Of a stretch of 64,000 nt of DNA, positions 17,073-25,295 are shown one piece after another. Numbering within the stretch: the first letter of the stretch is position 1; each line of letters begins with the position of its first letter. Source of the DNA: Treponema sp. UBA792 (GTDB lineage: Bacteria; Spirochaetota; Spirochaetia; Treponematales; Treponemataceae); assembly GCA_002296965.1 (NCBI GenBank), contig DBIW01000042.1:9844-73843 (forward strand). The letters run 5' to 3'. The notes beneath the pieces were generated by a model. The model was not told where the DNA came from and did not search any database. It saw nothing but the letters and a program-made list of their open reading frames with translations. The position numbers and the translations under genes were made by a program.

Positions 17073-17438
17073 CTATCTTGTAGTGGTGATTTCGTTCCAT
17101 CCGGTGACCAGACGGTCGATCACTGTCTGCGCAAGATTCAGCGACATCCTAGCCTTTGACATCGCGATTGTCACGTCGTGGATGTCCACGCTTTCCGGCT
17201 CGGTGATTATTTTCTCCTGCAGCCCGGCCACATCCATCTGCTGGCTGTTCATCTCCGACATCGCGTCAAGAAGATATTCACCGAATGACCTGCGGGTCTC
17301 CGCCGCTCCCTTGTCCGCATAGGAAGGAATGCTGTTGAACGGCGCGCCGGCTATATCAGAAAGCTTGGATGCGCCTGTATGCGCCGCATCGGTACGCGTC
17401 ATCTGTAATGTTCCGAATTCAGGTATTTTCATGCTCAT
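17073..17438 (-). CDS. fliE: Flagellar hook-basal body protein FliE
   Basis: FliE joins the MS ring to the rod. The 121-residue protein has the conserved C-terminal half: SFGEYLLDAMSEMNSQQMDVAGLQEKIITEP then DVTIAMSKARMSLNLAQTVIDRLV, with the usual low-complexity N-terminal part. It follows flgC by 12 bases. In most spirochaetes fliF, fliG, fliH and more come next; here the gene ends 50 bases from a convergent methylase gene, so the operon stops. Confidence 0.95.
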   Translation of the reverse strand: MSMKIPEFGTLQMTRTDAAHTGASKLSDIAGAPFNSIPSYADKGAAETRRSFGEYLLDAMSEMNSQQMDVAGLQEKIITEPESVDIHDVTIAMSKARMSLNLAQTVIDRLVTGWNEITTTR

Positions 17439-17450
17439 ATACTACACCAA

Positions 17451-17909
17451 TCACCGTCCGATATTCAACGCGGCGGAGAACATATCCTTTGCTCCGTCAA
17501 TTACAGTCGCATTCGCCTCATACGCACGGGAAGCGGAAATAAGATCGACCATCTCGTTAACGATGTTCACGTTCGGATATTCCACATAACCCTTGTTCGG
17601 ACCGCTCTTTATCGCGTCAGGATGTTCAGGATCCCAGACAAGACGCCCTTCCGTAGTATCCTTGACAATCTCCATCACCTTCACGCCCTTTCCCGGACCG
17701 TTGTCAAGCGATTCGGGGGTGAACGGATTCCTCCACTGCGGATTTGAATCCGCCGCTGGAGAAAGGACAACCCGTGAACGCTGGAACGGTCCTCCGTCCT
17801 GAGTGCGTGTCGTTGACGCATTCGCGATATTGTCGGAAATTACATCACTTCTGAGGCGTTCCGCGCTCATTCCTGTGGCCGCAATATTTATACTGGTAAA
17901 AAGTCCCAT
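17451..17909 (-). CDS. flgC: Flagellar basal-body rod protein FlgC
   Basis: Proximal rod subunit of the periplasmic flagellum. The 152 residues start MGLFTSINIAATGMSAERLRSD with the rod motif (I)SDNIANASTTRT, and end with the rod/hook C-terminal helix NIVNEMVDLISASRAYEANA. GGGGAA lies before the ATG. It sits between flgB (16 bases) and fliE. Confidence 0.96.
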   Translation of the reverse strand: MGLFTSINIAATGMSAERLRSDVISDNIANASTTRTQDGGPFQRSRVVLSPAADSNPQWRNPFTPESLDNGPGKGVKVMEIVKDTTEGRLVWDPEHPDAIKSGPNKGYVEYPNVNIVNEMVDLISASRAYEANATVIDGAKDMFSAALNIGR

Positions 17910-17925
17910 ACTTCAATTCCCCTGA

Positions 17926-18342
17926 TTATTTCTTCATCGCGGTAGTAACCTGCTCGAATTCAAAGCCCGCAAGCTGAGAAAGAAGCCTGTACTGCATCTG
18001 AATCTGCAGAATATTGTTGGCTTCCGTCTCCGCGTCGACATTGTTTCCGTTTGCCTTTGCGGTTGTCGTGTAGTCAAGCACACGGCGCGGCTGAACCTCG
18101 CGGTAGTCATAAGGCTCATTCACGTTTATGTGCCTCGGATCGGTGGCCGTAAGCTGGAATCCGTTCTCCGCGGCCTTCTCAGAATCAAAGGCGCGCTTCA
18201 GCTCGCTCTCAAAGTTGACGACGCTCCGCTTGAAATTCGGAACCTCGGAGTTCGCGAGATTGTTGGCGGAAACCTGATAACGCAACGACGTCACATCCAT
18301 CTGACGCTGAAGCAGATCCACAGACCTTGTAAAACTGTTCAT
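17926..18342 (-). CDS. flgB: Flagellar basal-body rod protein FlgB
   Basis: Proximal rod subunit; first gene of the flgB-flgC-fliE set. The 138-residue protein has QVSANNLANSEVPNFKRSVVNFE (rod N-terminal motif) and the C-terminal helix NNILQIQMQYRLLSQLAGFEFEQVTTAMKK. A GTG at 18351 could start the frame, but AGGTGG five bases before the ATG at 18342 favours the ATG. A short GCCGATTC upstream (on the minus strand) recalls the sigma28 -10 box, but no fitting -35 was found. Confidence 0.95.
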   Translation of the reverse strand: MNSFTRSVDLLQRQMDVTSLRYQVSANNLANSEVPNFKRSVVNFESELKRAFDSEKAAENGFQLTATDPRHINVNEPYDYREVQPRRVLDYTTTAKANGNNVDAETEANNILQIQMQYRLLSQLAGFEFEQVTTAMKK

Positions 18343-18422
18343 ATAAACCACCTTTCTATATTAATCGGAATCGGCATGGAAAATATTAGAAAAAAAACAG
18401 GAATTCACCGGAATCCGCGATG

Positions 18423-18451
18423 TTGACACAGCGGACGGTGTTAAATACAAT
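18423..18451 (+). promoter_or_regulatory. Near-consensus promoter of the first MATE gene
   Basis: TTGACA (18423-18428), exactly 17 bases, TACAAT (18446-18451). Transcription should begin at about 18458, so a start codon at 18420 is impossible and the ATG at 18459 would be leaderless. Confidence 0.75.
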
Positions 18452-18458
18452 CATCCCC

Positions 18459-19835
18459 ATGTCAAAAAACAACCTCCCGTTACAGGAAAACAAGATGGGC
18501 ACAATGCCCGTAACAAAGCTGATTCTTAACATGTCTCTTCCGATGATGTTCTCCATGTTCATTCAGGCGCTCTACAACATAGTTGACAGCGTCTTTGTCG
18601 CGCAGATATCGGAGAACGCGCTCACCGCGGTATCGCTCGCATTTCCGGTACAGAACCTGATGATTTCCGTCGCGGTCGGAACGTCGGTCGGTGTGAATGC
18701 CCTGCTCTCAATGCGCCTGGGCGAAAAGAACAGACAGGAAGCCGAAAAAACCGCCATGAACGGACTTTTTCTTTCAGTATGCAGCTTCATGCTGTTTTTT
18801 GTTCTCGGAATTCTGCTTATTCCTGTCTATCTGAGAAGCCAGACCTCAAACCAGGAAATAATCGGGTACGGACTTGAATATCTTTATGTGGTTGTTCTTG
18901 CCTCTCCGGGACTTTTCGCGGGAATCATGTGCGACAGGCTGCTCCAGTCCACGGGACGGACAATGTACACGATGTACTCGCAGATTTCCGGCGCGCTCAC
19001 GAACATCATCCTTGACCCGCTGCTTATTTTCGGAATCGGATTCTTTCCCGAAATGGGCGTATACGGAGCTGCCGTGGCGACTGTGGCGGGACAGATTGTC
19101 GGTCTTGCGGTGTCAGTATTCTTCAACCTGAAAAAAAATCCCGACATAACGCTCAGCATCAGAAAATTCCGCCCGGATCCGACGGTAATCGGAAGAATCT
19201 ACAGAGTCGGAATTCCTTCCATAATCCTTAGCTCTGTAACCTCTGTCACGACATATTTCATGAACCTGATTCTGGGCTCCTTCTCCTCGACAGCAATCGC
19301 TGTCTACGGAGTCTATTTCAAGCTGAACAGCTTTATCTTCATGCCGGTGTTCGGCCTGAACAACGGAATTGTTCCTATAATCGCCTACAATTACGGGGCC
19401 AGAAACAAAAAGCGCATAACCCAGGCGATAAGAACCGGACTGATTTTCGCAATAATAATCATGTCGGCAGGAACACTGATTTTCGAGCTTATTCCGGGCG
19501 TTCTGCTCCGCCTCTTTGCCGCGTCGGACGCCATGCTTTCAATAGGAATTCCCGCCATGAGGATAATAGCAAGCAGTTTTATCGGAGCGGCGGTCGCAAT
19601 CTCGCTTTCGTCGGTGTTCCAGGCTTTCGGCAAGGCTTTCTATAGCATGATAGTATCCATAATCAGGCAGATTGTATTCCTGCTGCCGGCGGCATGGCTT
19701 CTATCGCTCAGCGGAAACATAAACATAATCTGGTTCTGTTTTCCGATCGCGGAAGTCATGTCCGTAGCCCTGTCACTTCTGTTCATGCGGTCTGTCTACA
19801 GGAACACAATCGCTGAACTTGACCGGCAGAACTGA
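18459..19835 (+). CDS. MATE-family efflux transporter
   Basis: Inner-membrane Na+- or H+-driven multidrug/metabolite exporter of 458 residues with 12 helices. ENKMGTMPVTKLILNMSLPMMFSM and the repeat IVDSVFVAQISENALTAVSLAFP mark the N-lobe; GIPSIILSSVTSVTTYFMNLIL begins the C-lobe, and FGLNNGIVPIIAYNYGARN is the matching conserved loop. Two starts are possible: the ATG at 18459, fitting the family N-terminus but leaderless, and the ATG at 18495, preceded by AGGA. The substrate is not known. A distinct MATE gene lies at 41248. Confidence 0.93.
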   Translation: MSKNNLPLQENKMGTMPVTKLILNMSLPMMFSMFIQALYNIVDSVFVAQISENALTAVSLAFPVQNLMISVAVGTSVGVNALLSMRLGEKNRQEAEKTAMNGLFLSVCSFMLFFVLGILLIPVYLRSQTSNQEIIGYGLEYLYVVVLASPGLFAGIMCDRLLQSTGRTMYTMYSQISGALTNIILDPLLIFGIGFFPEMGVYGAAVATVAGQIVGLAVSVFFNLKKNPDITLSIRKFRPDPTVIGRIYRVGIPSIILSSVTSVTTYFMNLILGSFSSTAIAVYGVYFKLNSFIFMPVFGLNNGIVPIIAYNYGARNKKRITQAIRTGLIFAIIIMSAGTLIFELIPGVLLRLFAASDAMLSIGIPAMRIIASSFIGAAVAISLSSVFQAFGKAFYSMIVSIIRQIVFLLPAAWLLSLSGNINIIWFCFPIAEVMSVALSLLFMRSVYRNTIAELDRQN

Positions 19836-19850
19836 AATTCTCCGAGGCCT

Positions 19851-21056
19851 TCACTCCGCGTTTCTAGCAAGACGAAGACCGCCGGTCTTTACGTAGGACG
19901 GGTCGGCTCTTCTGTAGCATGACTCAAAATATACGTAAGAAGCGTTGTAGCCGCCATTTTTCATGGTTTTGTAAGGGTAGACTTCGTATTTCCAGTCGTA
20001 AGGAGAGCCGAAGTCGCAGCACCATTCGTAGGCGTTTCCGGCAAGATCGTAAAATCCAAGCTCGGAAGGAATTTTTCCGCCCTGCTTGTGGATTCTCATC
20101 GAGCCGTTCGCAGGAATTTTGCACGAGGAATTGCGGTCATCCCAGCCGGCGGCGGTTTCTCTTGGTCCGTCATTCTTTGAGTTGCTCATATTCCAGCCGT
20201 AGTTTTTTGCAACTTTTGATGTCGGAACTGGCGTAACTCCCATGATTTCGTCCATAAGAGTTGGCTTTGAGTTTCCGTTGCAGGGACCTGTTTTGTCGCC
20301 AGGAGCATTTTTTCCGCTTATAAAAGAACCGTCCCTGCATTTGCGCGCGGCGTATTCCCATTCGTAAATATATGGAAGCCTGAATCCGTTTGCATTTTTG
20401 TTCACGCAGGGATTGTCAACATTTCCCTTGGCAAGGCTTGTCATGTCGGTTTTCTTCGCAGAACCAAACGGAAGCGGACAATCTGCGGTTGTTGCTGGAA
20501 CTCCTTCGGCATAAATTGAACTTCTGAGCGGATTTTTAAAAGCTGAATCCGTGCAGTAAACTGGAGCAAGACCGCACAATTCGCTCAAAGCGTTGCACCA
20601 CACGACAGCATCGCGCCAGTTTATTCCGCAGACAGGAATTCCTTCATCTTTAGGCTCGCCGCCTTCGTTAAAAAGCTTGCTGCTGCCCAAATCTCCGTAC
20701 TGACCTTCCGCACCGGCATTTTCAAAAGAATATTTTTTTTCTCCGCGCGAATCAGAAGTCGCCCAAGAATACACAAAACGCCACACATTGTAGCTGACCT
20801 CGAACTTTGACATGCTGAACGGCACAACGGAAGCAATTTTTGTGACGCTTTCAACATCCTCGCCAAGAACAATCGCATCCGTATTCAGAACGCTTATCAT
20901 GTTGATTTTTAAATTTGAGTCCGAAACTGAAAACTGCGACTCTTCCGTTCTGGGAGCGACTTTATAATAAGCGTAGTCGTTGGAATTTTCGCCTGAAAAA
21001 TCACACGAGAAAAACAGGACGCAAACCGCAGGCAAGACAAAAAGAAATTTCTTCAT
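19851..21056 (-). CDS. SUMF1/FGE-sulfatase-fold lipoprotein
   Basis: A 401-residue lipoprotein: signal MKKFLFVLPAVCVLFFSC with lipobox LFFSC. From about residue 80 it follows the formylglycine-generating-enzyme fold: FSMSKFEVSYNVWRFV, GINWRDAVVWCNALSE, NGFRLPYIYEWEYAARK, and FYDLAGNAYEWCCDF ... GGYN ... SCYRRAD ... GGLRLAR. The fold is common in treponeme surface lipoproteins, where activity is not established; the two active-site Cys of true FGE are not clearly placed here. The ATG lies six bases after TATAAT (21068-21063), so it may be leaderless. Base composition is AT-richer than its neighbours. Confidence 0.85.
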   Translation of the reverse strand: MKKFLFVLPAVCVLFFSCDFSGENSNDYAYYKVAPRTEESQFSVSDSNLKINMISVLNTDAIVLGEDVESVTKIASVVPFSMSKFEVSYNVWRFVYSWATSDSRGEKKYSFENAGAEGQYGDLGSSKLFNEGGEPKDEGIPVCGINWRDAVVWCNALSELCGLAPVYCTDSAFKNPLRSSIYAEGVPATTADCPLPFGSAKKTDMTSLAKGNVDNPCVNKNANGFRLPYIYEWEYAARKCRDGSFISGKNAPGDKTGPCNGNSKPTLMDEIMGVTPVPTSKVAKNYGWNMSNSKNDGPRETAAGWDDRNSSCKIPANGSMRIHKQGGKIPSELGFYDLAGNAYEWCCDFGSPYDWKYEVYPYKTMKNGGYNASYVYFESCYRRADPSYVKTGGLRLARNAE

Positions 21057-21062
21057 GCAAAG

Positions 21063-21068
21063 ATTATA
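21063..21068 (-). promoter_or_regulatory. Consensus -10 box of the SUMF1 lipoprotein gene
   Basis: TATAAT on the minus strand, six bases before the ATG at 21056. No good -35 was found at 16-18 bases, so the promoter call rests on the -10 box and on its place. Confidence 0.45.
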
Positions 21069-21161
21069 TTACAGCAACGGAAAATTGAACACAGAAATTT
21101 CATCATCATTCTCAGATTGCAAAAAAGCGGAATCAAGTTTAAGATTGCAACATAGCCCACT

Positions 21162-21198
21162 GTCATTCCCGTGCGCCGACACGGAAATCTGGAATGAC
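21162..21198. repeat. REP-like nested palindrome
   Basis: GTCATTCC (21162-21169) pairs with GGAATGAC (21191-21198), and inside it CCGTG (21169-21173) pairs with CACGG (21180-21184). Such hairpins are typical of short dispersed intergenic repeats. Sixteen of its central bases recur exactly at 23036-23051. Confidence 0.7.
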
Positions 21199-21246
21199 GA
21201 CCCGGAAAAAGACGGCTTTTCAGCAATTTAACAAGGAAGCAAAAAT

Positions 21247-21711
21247 ATGATTCAAATCAAAAAAGCAACTGATGCAGAAATTGACGCACTGATGAAATCC
21301 CGATGCCGGACAATGCGCGAAGTATGCGGCTTTGGTGAAGACTATGAATTTTCCGCCGAGTTCATGGAAAGCACAAAGGAATATTTTCTGCACGGAGACG
21401 GAACTACCGTAATCGCAACTGACGATTCCGCCGGAACACCGCAAATCGTGGGAAACGCAACGCTCTGCTACACAAACTTGATGCCGACATTTTCTCACCC
21501 AGGCGGAAAACGCGCGCACCTGAAGAACGTTCACGTTGAAAAAGAATTCCGCCGCAAAGGAATCGCCCGCAAAATGATTGAGTTCCTTGTTAACGAAGCG
21601 AAGGAGCGCGGCGTTACCGAAATCAGTCTGGACGCAACCGACGACGGCAGAAAACTTTACGAAGCAATGGGCTGGCACACAAACAATGAAGCGATGGCGA
21701 AGGATTTATAG
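21247..21711 (+). CDS. GNAT-family N-acetyltransferase
   Basis: A 154-residue acetyl-CoA-dependent acetyltransferase. The core GNAT stretch is complete: KRAHLKNVHVEKEFRRKGIARKMIEFLV, with the Q/RxxGxG/A acetyl-CoA loop as RRKGIA, then GVTEISLDATDDGRKLYEAMGW. The substrate is unknown. AAGGAAG precedes the ATG. It is the second gene of an AT-rich accessory group. Confidence 0.9.
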   Translation: MIQIKKATDAEIDALMKSRCRTMREVCGFGEDYEFSAEFMESTKEYFLHGDGTTVIATDDSAGTPQIVGNATLCYTNLMPTFSHPGGKRAHLKNVHVEKEFRRKGIARKMIEFLVNEAKERGVTEISLDATDDGRKLYEAMGWHTNNEAMAKDL

Positions 21712-21723
21712 AAGAAAACAATC

Positions 21724-22902
21724 CTAACTGTGAGGCTCAAGCAGCCAGTCAATTATATTCTTATGGATAATTCCCTCCTGCGAAAAATCAAATTTATCAG
21801 CTGAAAGGACATACTTCGGGTAATTGTCTTTTACGTTTTTATATGCGCCGAATTCACGCTCAACGGTCGCCTCATCGGCAAGAAGATAGCAGACCTGAAA
21901 ATATTGTTTTTCATTTCCTTTTTGCGCGACAAAATCAATCTCGGCATTTTTCAGAGCGCCTATGTAGACTTCATATCCTCGGCTCTTAAGCTCATTGTAA
22001 ACTATATTTTCAAGACTTGCGCCGATGTCGAGCTTTACGGAATGAATTCTTGCAAGGCTCACATCAGCCAGATAATATTTGTCGAATGTTGAAAGAACTT
22101 TTTTTTCCTGAATGTCATATCTTGAAACTTTGTCCGTAACGCACGAATTGCAAATGAACGAAAGATAATTGTAAAGCGATTCCTTTGAGCATTCCCGGTT
22201 TTCAGATTTCAGAAAATTTGCAATCGACTTTCCTGAAAAAATCTGCGACATATTAATAGAAAGATAATCAATAATCTTGTTCAGCAGTGCCACATTTTGA
22301 ATTTTATAGCGGGAAATAATATCTTTCAAAACAATTGAATCATACAAATCAGAAAGAAAAACTTTGAGCTCATCGTCGCTGTGCAGGGAAAAACGCTGCG
22401 GCATACCGCCCCAACGGATGTAATCCATAAGAGCATTCTCATCCGCTTTTTCTATTCCCTGAATTTCAAGGCTTTCCGCAAAAGTGAACGGCAGAATTTT
22501 AAATGAAACATAACGCCCGGAAAGCAGAGTCGCCAGCTCGCCGGACAGAAGCTTGGCATTCGAGCCTGTGATGAAAATGCTTGTGTTCAAAAGCCTGAAA
22601 GAATTGACTGCTTTTTCAAAGTTTGCGACATTCTGAATTTCATCAAAAAACAGATAATATTTCTTCCCATCTGTCATAAGGTTCTTAACATATTCAAAAA
22701 GCGAAATTTCGTCCTTTAAAGAAGCAAAGTTCAAGTCCTCAAAATTGATAAAAATTTTATGCGAACTGTCAGTTTTAATTTCATCTGCAATCTGCCTTAA
22801 AATGACAGATTTTCCGCAACGGCGGATTCCAATGAGAACTTTGACAAGTTCGTTTTCATAAAAGGGACGGATTTTTTTCAGACAGTTTTCTCTTCTTACC
22901 AT
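21724..22902 (-). CDS. AAA ATPase with DUF4143 C-terminal domain
   Basis: A 392-residue protein of the large family of archaeal and bacterial ATPases with DUF4143. Walker A is GIRRCGKS (about 25-32), Walker B YLFFDEIQN, and sensor FITGSNAKLLSGELATLLSGRY; the C-terminal half has RGYEVYIGALKNAEIDFVAQ, which resembles the D-x-x-V-A strand of PD-(D/E)xK-like folds. No biochemical role is known for the family; it is often mobile and found in accessory regions. The ATG at 22902 follows its -10 box by six bases (leaderless); a TTG at 22920 lies upstream of that box. Confidence 0.88.
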   Translation of the reverse strand: MVRRENCLKKIRPFYENELVKVLIGIRRCGKSVILRQIADEIKTDSSHKIFINFEDLNFASLKDEISLFEYVKNLMTDGKKYYLFFDEIQNVANFEKAVNSFRLLNTSIFITGSNAKLLSGELATLLSGRYVSFKILPFTFAESLEIQGIEKADENALMDYIRWGGMPQRFSLHSDDELKVFLSDLYDSIVLKDIISRYKIQNVALLNKIIDYLSINMSQIFSGKSIANFLKSENRECSKESLYNYLSFICNSCVTDKVSRYDIQEKKVLSTFDKYYLADVSLARIHSVKLDIGASLENIVYNELKSRGYEVYIGALKNAEIDFVAQKGNEKQYFQVCYLLADEATVEREFGAYKNVKDNYPKYVLSADKFDFSQEGIIHKNIIDWLLEPHS

Positions 22903-22908
22903 ACTGTT

Positions 22909-22937
22909 ATAATAGACCAAATTGATAAAAAACGCAA
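22909..22937 (-). promoter_or_regulatory. Promoter of the DUF4143 ATPase gene
   Basis: TTGCGT (22937-22932), 17 bases, TATTAT (22914-22909) on the minus strand; the ATG at 22902 is six bases further on. Confidence 0.65.
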
Positions 22938-23172
22938 CTTGTACGGTTCAAACGTACTCAGTTGATAAAAACAAAAATCTGTTCGGTACACAAGGATTAA
23001 AACGCGGACGCTTGCCGCTACCTCAAGCCTCCGTTCGCCGACACGGAAATCCGCCGCAGGAGATTATCAAACGAGTTTCTTTCAGAAACGTCGCAGGGTC
23101 AAGCCGGATTATGACGAAAAAGCAGGTTCAGCAATTACATTTTTATAAGACTAAAGATTTTCACCTATTTAA
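22938..23172. repeat. Gene-free stretch with a decayed copy of the REP-like repeat
   Basis: CGCCGACACGGAAATC at 23036-23051 is identical to 21174-21189. The flanks (for example the GGGTCAAGCC-like stretch at 23097-23106 followed by a degenerate ATGACG) look like a worn repeat that has lost its outer arms. I see no gene in it. Confidence 0.5.
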
Positions 23173-23204
23173 TTGACTTGTAATTTTTTGTAAAAAAATA
23201 TAAA
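23173..23204 (+). promoter_or_regulatory. Possible promoter of the ricin-like lipoprotein gene
   Basis: TATAAA at 23199-23204 lies eight bases before the ATG at 23213. The -35 is unclear: TTGACT is 20 bases away and TTGTAA 15 bases away. The intervening sequence is very AT-rich. Confidence 0.35.
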
Positions 23205-23212
23205 TTGCCTTC

Positions 23213-24709
23213 ATGAGAAAATCAAAGTTTCTTGCCGTATCCGCGGCGGCTGCGACACTCGCGCTTACGTTCATTTCCTGCGACCTTCTGAGCAATATTT
23301 TGGACAGCACCACTGATACAGGATCAGCTGATGTGGGAAGCAAAAAAGATACAGATTCCGATGATAATATCCTTAGCCAGTATCGCGACCCGGACAGCAC
23401 TATGCTGCGCTGGGCGTTTATTGAGTTTTTCTCATGGGGAAAAGACGCAAACGCAATTGATGCCCGCTACATTACAGGTCAAAGAACGTGCAGTATCAAC
23501 GGGATAAGCAATTGGTACACAGTCTATAAAGGCGAATTTGAAAACGTGCGTCAAAGCTCTACTGATGAAGTGACAGCTATAAAAGCTCCTAAGACAACAG
23601 ACTATTTCGGTAAAATAAAGGTGACAAAAAAAGCTGTGGCCGGAGACGCGCTGAACCCGACGGATTATTTTTATATCTTTTCCCAGCCGGATGATTCCAC
23701 TCCGGAAAATACTCTTGGCATGATTCATGTCGGCGACACGCTTGGAATAGTAGATGAAAACTACAGTTCCGAATGGGCGCAAATAAAGCTTTATTATTCA
23801 CCCAAATATATAGATGCGGTCGGCTATATCAGAAAAGAGAACATCAATTATGAGGACTCATATCTGATTGGCGCAGCCTACAATTACCGGAAATATATCA
23901 AGCACGCGAAAGATGCCGGCATCACCTATGACGAAAGCGAAAAGGATTATTCCAAGCCGCTCACAAGGCAGGAATTCGCCCAGCTTGCTGTCCATTGGCT
24001 TAAGGCAATCGGATACGTGCAGCAGGGGCAGGACGGAAATGCTGTCCTGAAAAACATTGCCGGTGAGGATTTTTCTTCTGATGAGGAGATTGCGGATGAT
24101 GACGCATACTATGCTTTGCTGCGAAAGCTGGCGGACATCACGGAAAATCCTGATACAGTATATGCGGCGGCTAAAGTAGGACTTCCGAGCTATGATACAG
24201 AGGGCCGAAATCCCTTCATGATTTACAAAGATCAGGCAATATACGGATTTTACCGCGCTTATGTGGTTTTACAGGACAAGGACTATCTTATTCCAGCCCT
24301 GCCCTACACTATTTATCCTGCCGACAGCCAGGACGTATGCATTGACGTATGGAAAAGCAAGACTGCCAAGACTGATATCGGGCTTGAAACCTGCAACGGA
24401 ACTAAAAGCCAGAAATTTTCGATAAGCTATTACAAGGACGCTTATTACCTTGACAGCGAGTATTCCTATTATACGCTCACGGGAAACAGCGACAACGTGT
24501 TCACGGATGAAAAAAAGGAACTGCAAAACCAGAAAGTGACTTTTGAATACAATGACGACGGAACGGTCTGCATCAAAAACGGATACGGAAAATATCTTGA
24601 CATTCAGGGCGGAAAGGCTGTCAGAGCGGCGCATCTGATGTATGCGAAAAAATCAGGAAAATCCTCGCAGAAATTCATCTTCAAGTATGAACCTGAACAG
24701 CAGGAATAA
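23213..24709 (+). CDS. Lipoprotein with SLH-like segment and ricin-type lectin domain
   Basis: A 498-residue lipoprotein: signal MRKSKFLAVSAAAATLALT with lipobox TFISC. Middle region about 240-270 (KPLTRQEFAQLAVHWLKAIGY) resembles an S-layer-homology helix. The C-terminal ~130 residues look like a ricin-type beta-trefoil: repeats with DVCIDVWKS, SQKFSISYYKDAYYL and KYLDIQGGKAVRAAHLM ... SSQKFIF, the Q-x-W/F pattern of sugar binders. It is probably at the cell surface, perhaps binding plant or host glycans (inference). It is AT-richer than the genome average here. Confidence 0.72.
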   Translation: MRKSKFLAVSAAAATLALTFISCDLLSNILDSTTDTGSADVGSKKDTDSDDNILSQYRDPDSTMLRWAFIEFFSWGKDANAIDARYITGQRTCSINGISNWYTVYKGEFENVRQSSTDEVTAIKAPKTTDYFGKIKVTKKAVAGDALNPTDYFYIFSQPDDSTPENTLGMIHVGDTLGIVDENYSSEWAQIKLYYSPKYIDAVGYIRKENINYEDSYLIGAAYNYRKYIKHAKDAGITYDESEKDYSKPLTRQEFAQLAVHWLKAIGYVQQGQDGNAVLKNIAGEDFSSDEEIADDDAYYALLRKLADITENPDTVYAAAKVGLPSYDTEGRNPFMIYKDQAIYGFYRAYVVLQDKDYLIPALPYTIYPADSQDVCIDVWKSKTAKTDIGLETCNGTKSQKFSISYYKDAYYLDSEYSYYTLTGNSDNVFTDEKKELQNQKVTFEYNDDGTVCIKNGYGKYLDIQGGKAVRAAHLMYAKKSGKSSQKFIFKYEPEQQE

Positions 24710-24764
24710 GTGCCGCGGACGAAGCGCTTTATGTCCACCAAAGGACAAGCCGTCCGGCAGTTTT

Positions 24765-25286
24765 TCAGTCTGCGGCGAAGATTTTCCGCGTCAATGCATT
24801 GTCCGACGCTTCGCCTCCTGAATCCGGAGAATTCTCCTGGGAATATTCAGCGGAAATTCCATTCCTTCTGTTTCTGACAGCAAGAATTTTATGACCGCCT
24901 CCGGATTCTGCGGAGAATTCCGTCCTGCCCTCAAACATTGAGAGATATAGCCTCTCAAACTCAGCGGCATCACCAGGGCCTGCCATTCTTGTCACCGCGA
25001 ATCCGTTTCCGTTATACACAGAATTTCCGGACTTATTCATCGTGCCGCTGAAGATGTTCACTCCTGACTCGCCCGAAACATAAATTCCGTTCTCATCCTG
25101 CCCGATATTCAGAATGACATCGCAGACAGACTGAGCGACATCACCGGAATACAATGTACGGAGCCGCCATTTTCCGTAAATTCCTGAATCAGATGAGGAT
25201 TCAGCGGAACCGGCAGAAACACATCCGGAAAAAACCGCCGGAGCCAGGACCAAAATAAAAAAGGCAAGCGCTTTTCTCATCGACAT
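24765..25286 (-). CDS. META/HslJ-like small lipoprotein
   Basis: A 173-residue lipoprotein (signal MSMRKALAFFILVLAPAV, lipobox FSGC). The mature part GIYGKWRLRTLYSG ... MNKSGNSVYNGNGFAVTRMAG ... FERLYLSMFEG follows the META-domain pattern (W-x-L opening, N-x-Y-N-G core, M-A-G motif, then a short helix) of HslJ-type outer membrane lipoproteins. AGGTGA precedes the ATG by five bases. It is last in an operon with an omptin, pgeF and an unknown gene. Function unknown. Confidence 0.72.
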   Translation of the reverse strand: MSMRKALAFFILVLAPAVFSGCVSAGSAESSSDSGIYGKWRLRTLYSGDVAQSVCDVILNIGQDENGIYVSGESGVNIFSGTMNKSGNSVYNGNGFAVTRMAGPGDAAEFERLYLSMFEGRTEFSAESGGGHKILAVRNRRNGISAEYSQENSPDSGGEASDNALTRKIFAAD

Positions 25287-25295
25287 AAGTTCACC

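Noticed and set aside
18370..18400. Sigma28 promoter before flgB
   Set aside because: A GCCGATTC is present but no TAAA lies at the right distance.
18420..18458. Start of the MATE gene at 18420
   Set aside because: It lies upstream of the TTGACA/TACAAT promoter and could not be transcribed from it.
22938..23172. A small gene in the 22.9-23.2 kb gap
   Set aside because: The open frame there has no ribosome site and overlaps the decayed repeat; its product resembles nothing.
19851..24709. The AT-rich block as a prophage or transposon
   Set aside because: No integrase, transposase, att repeats or phage structural genes are visible.
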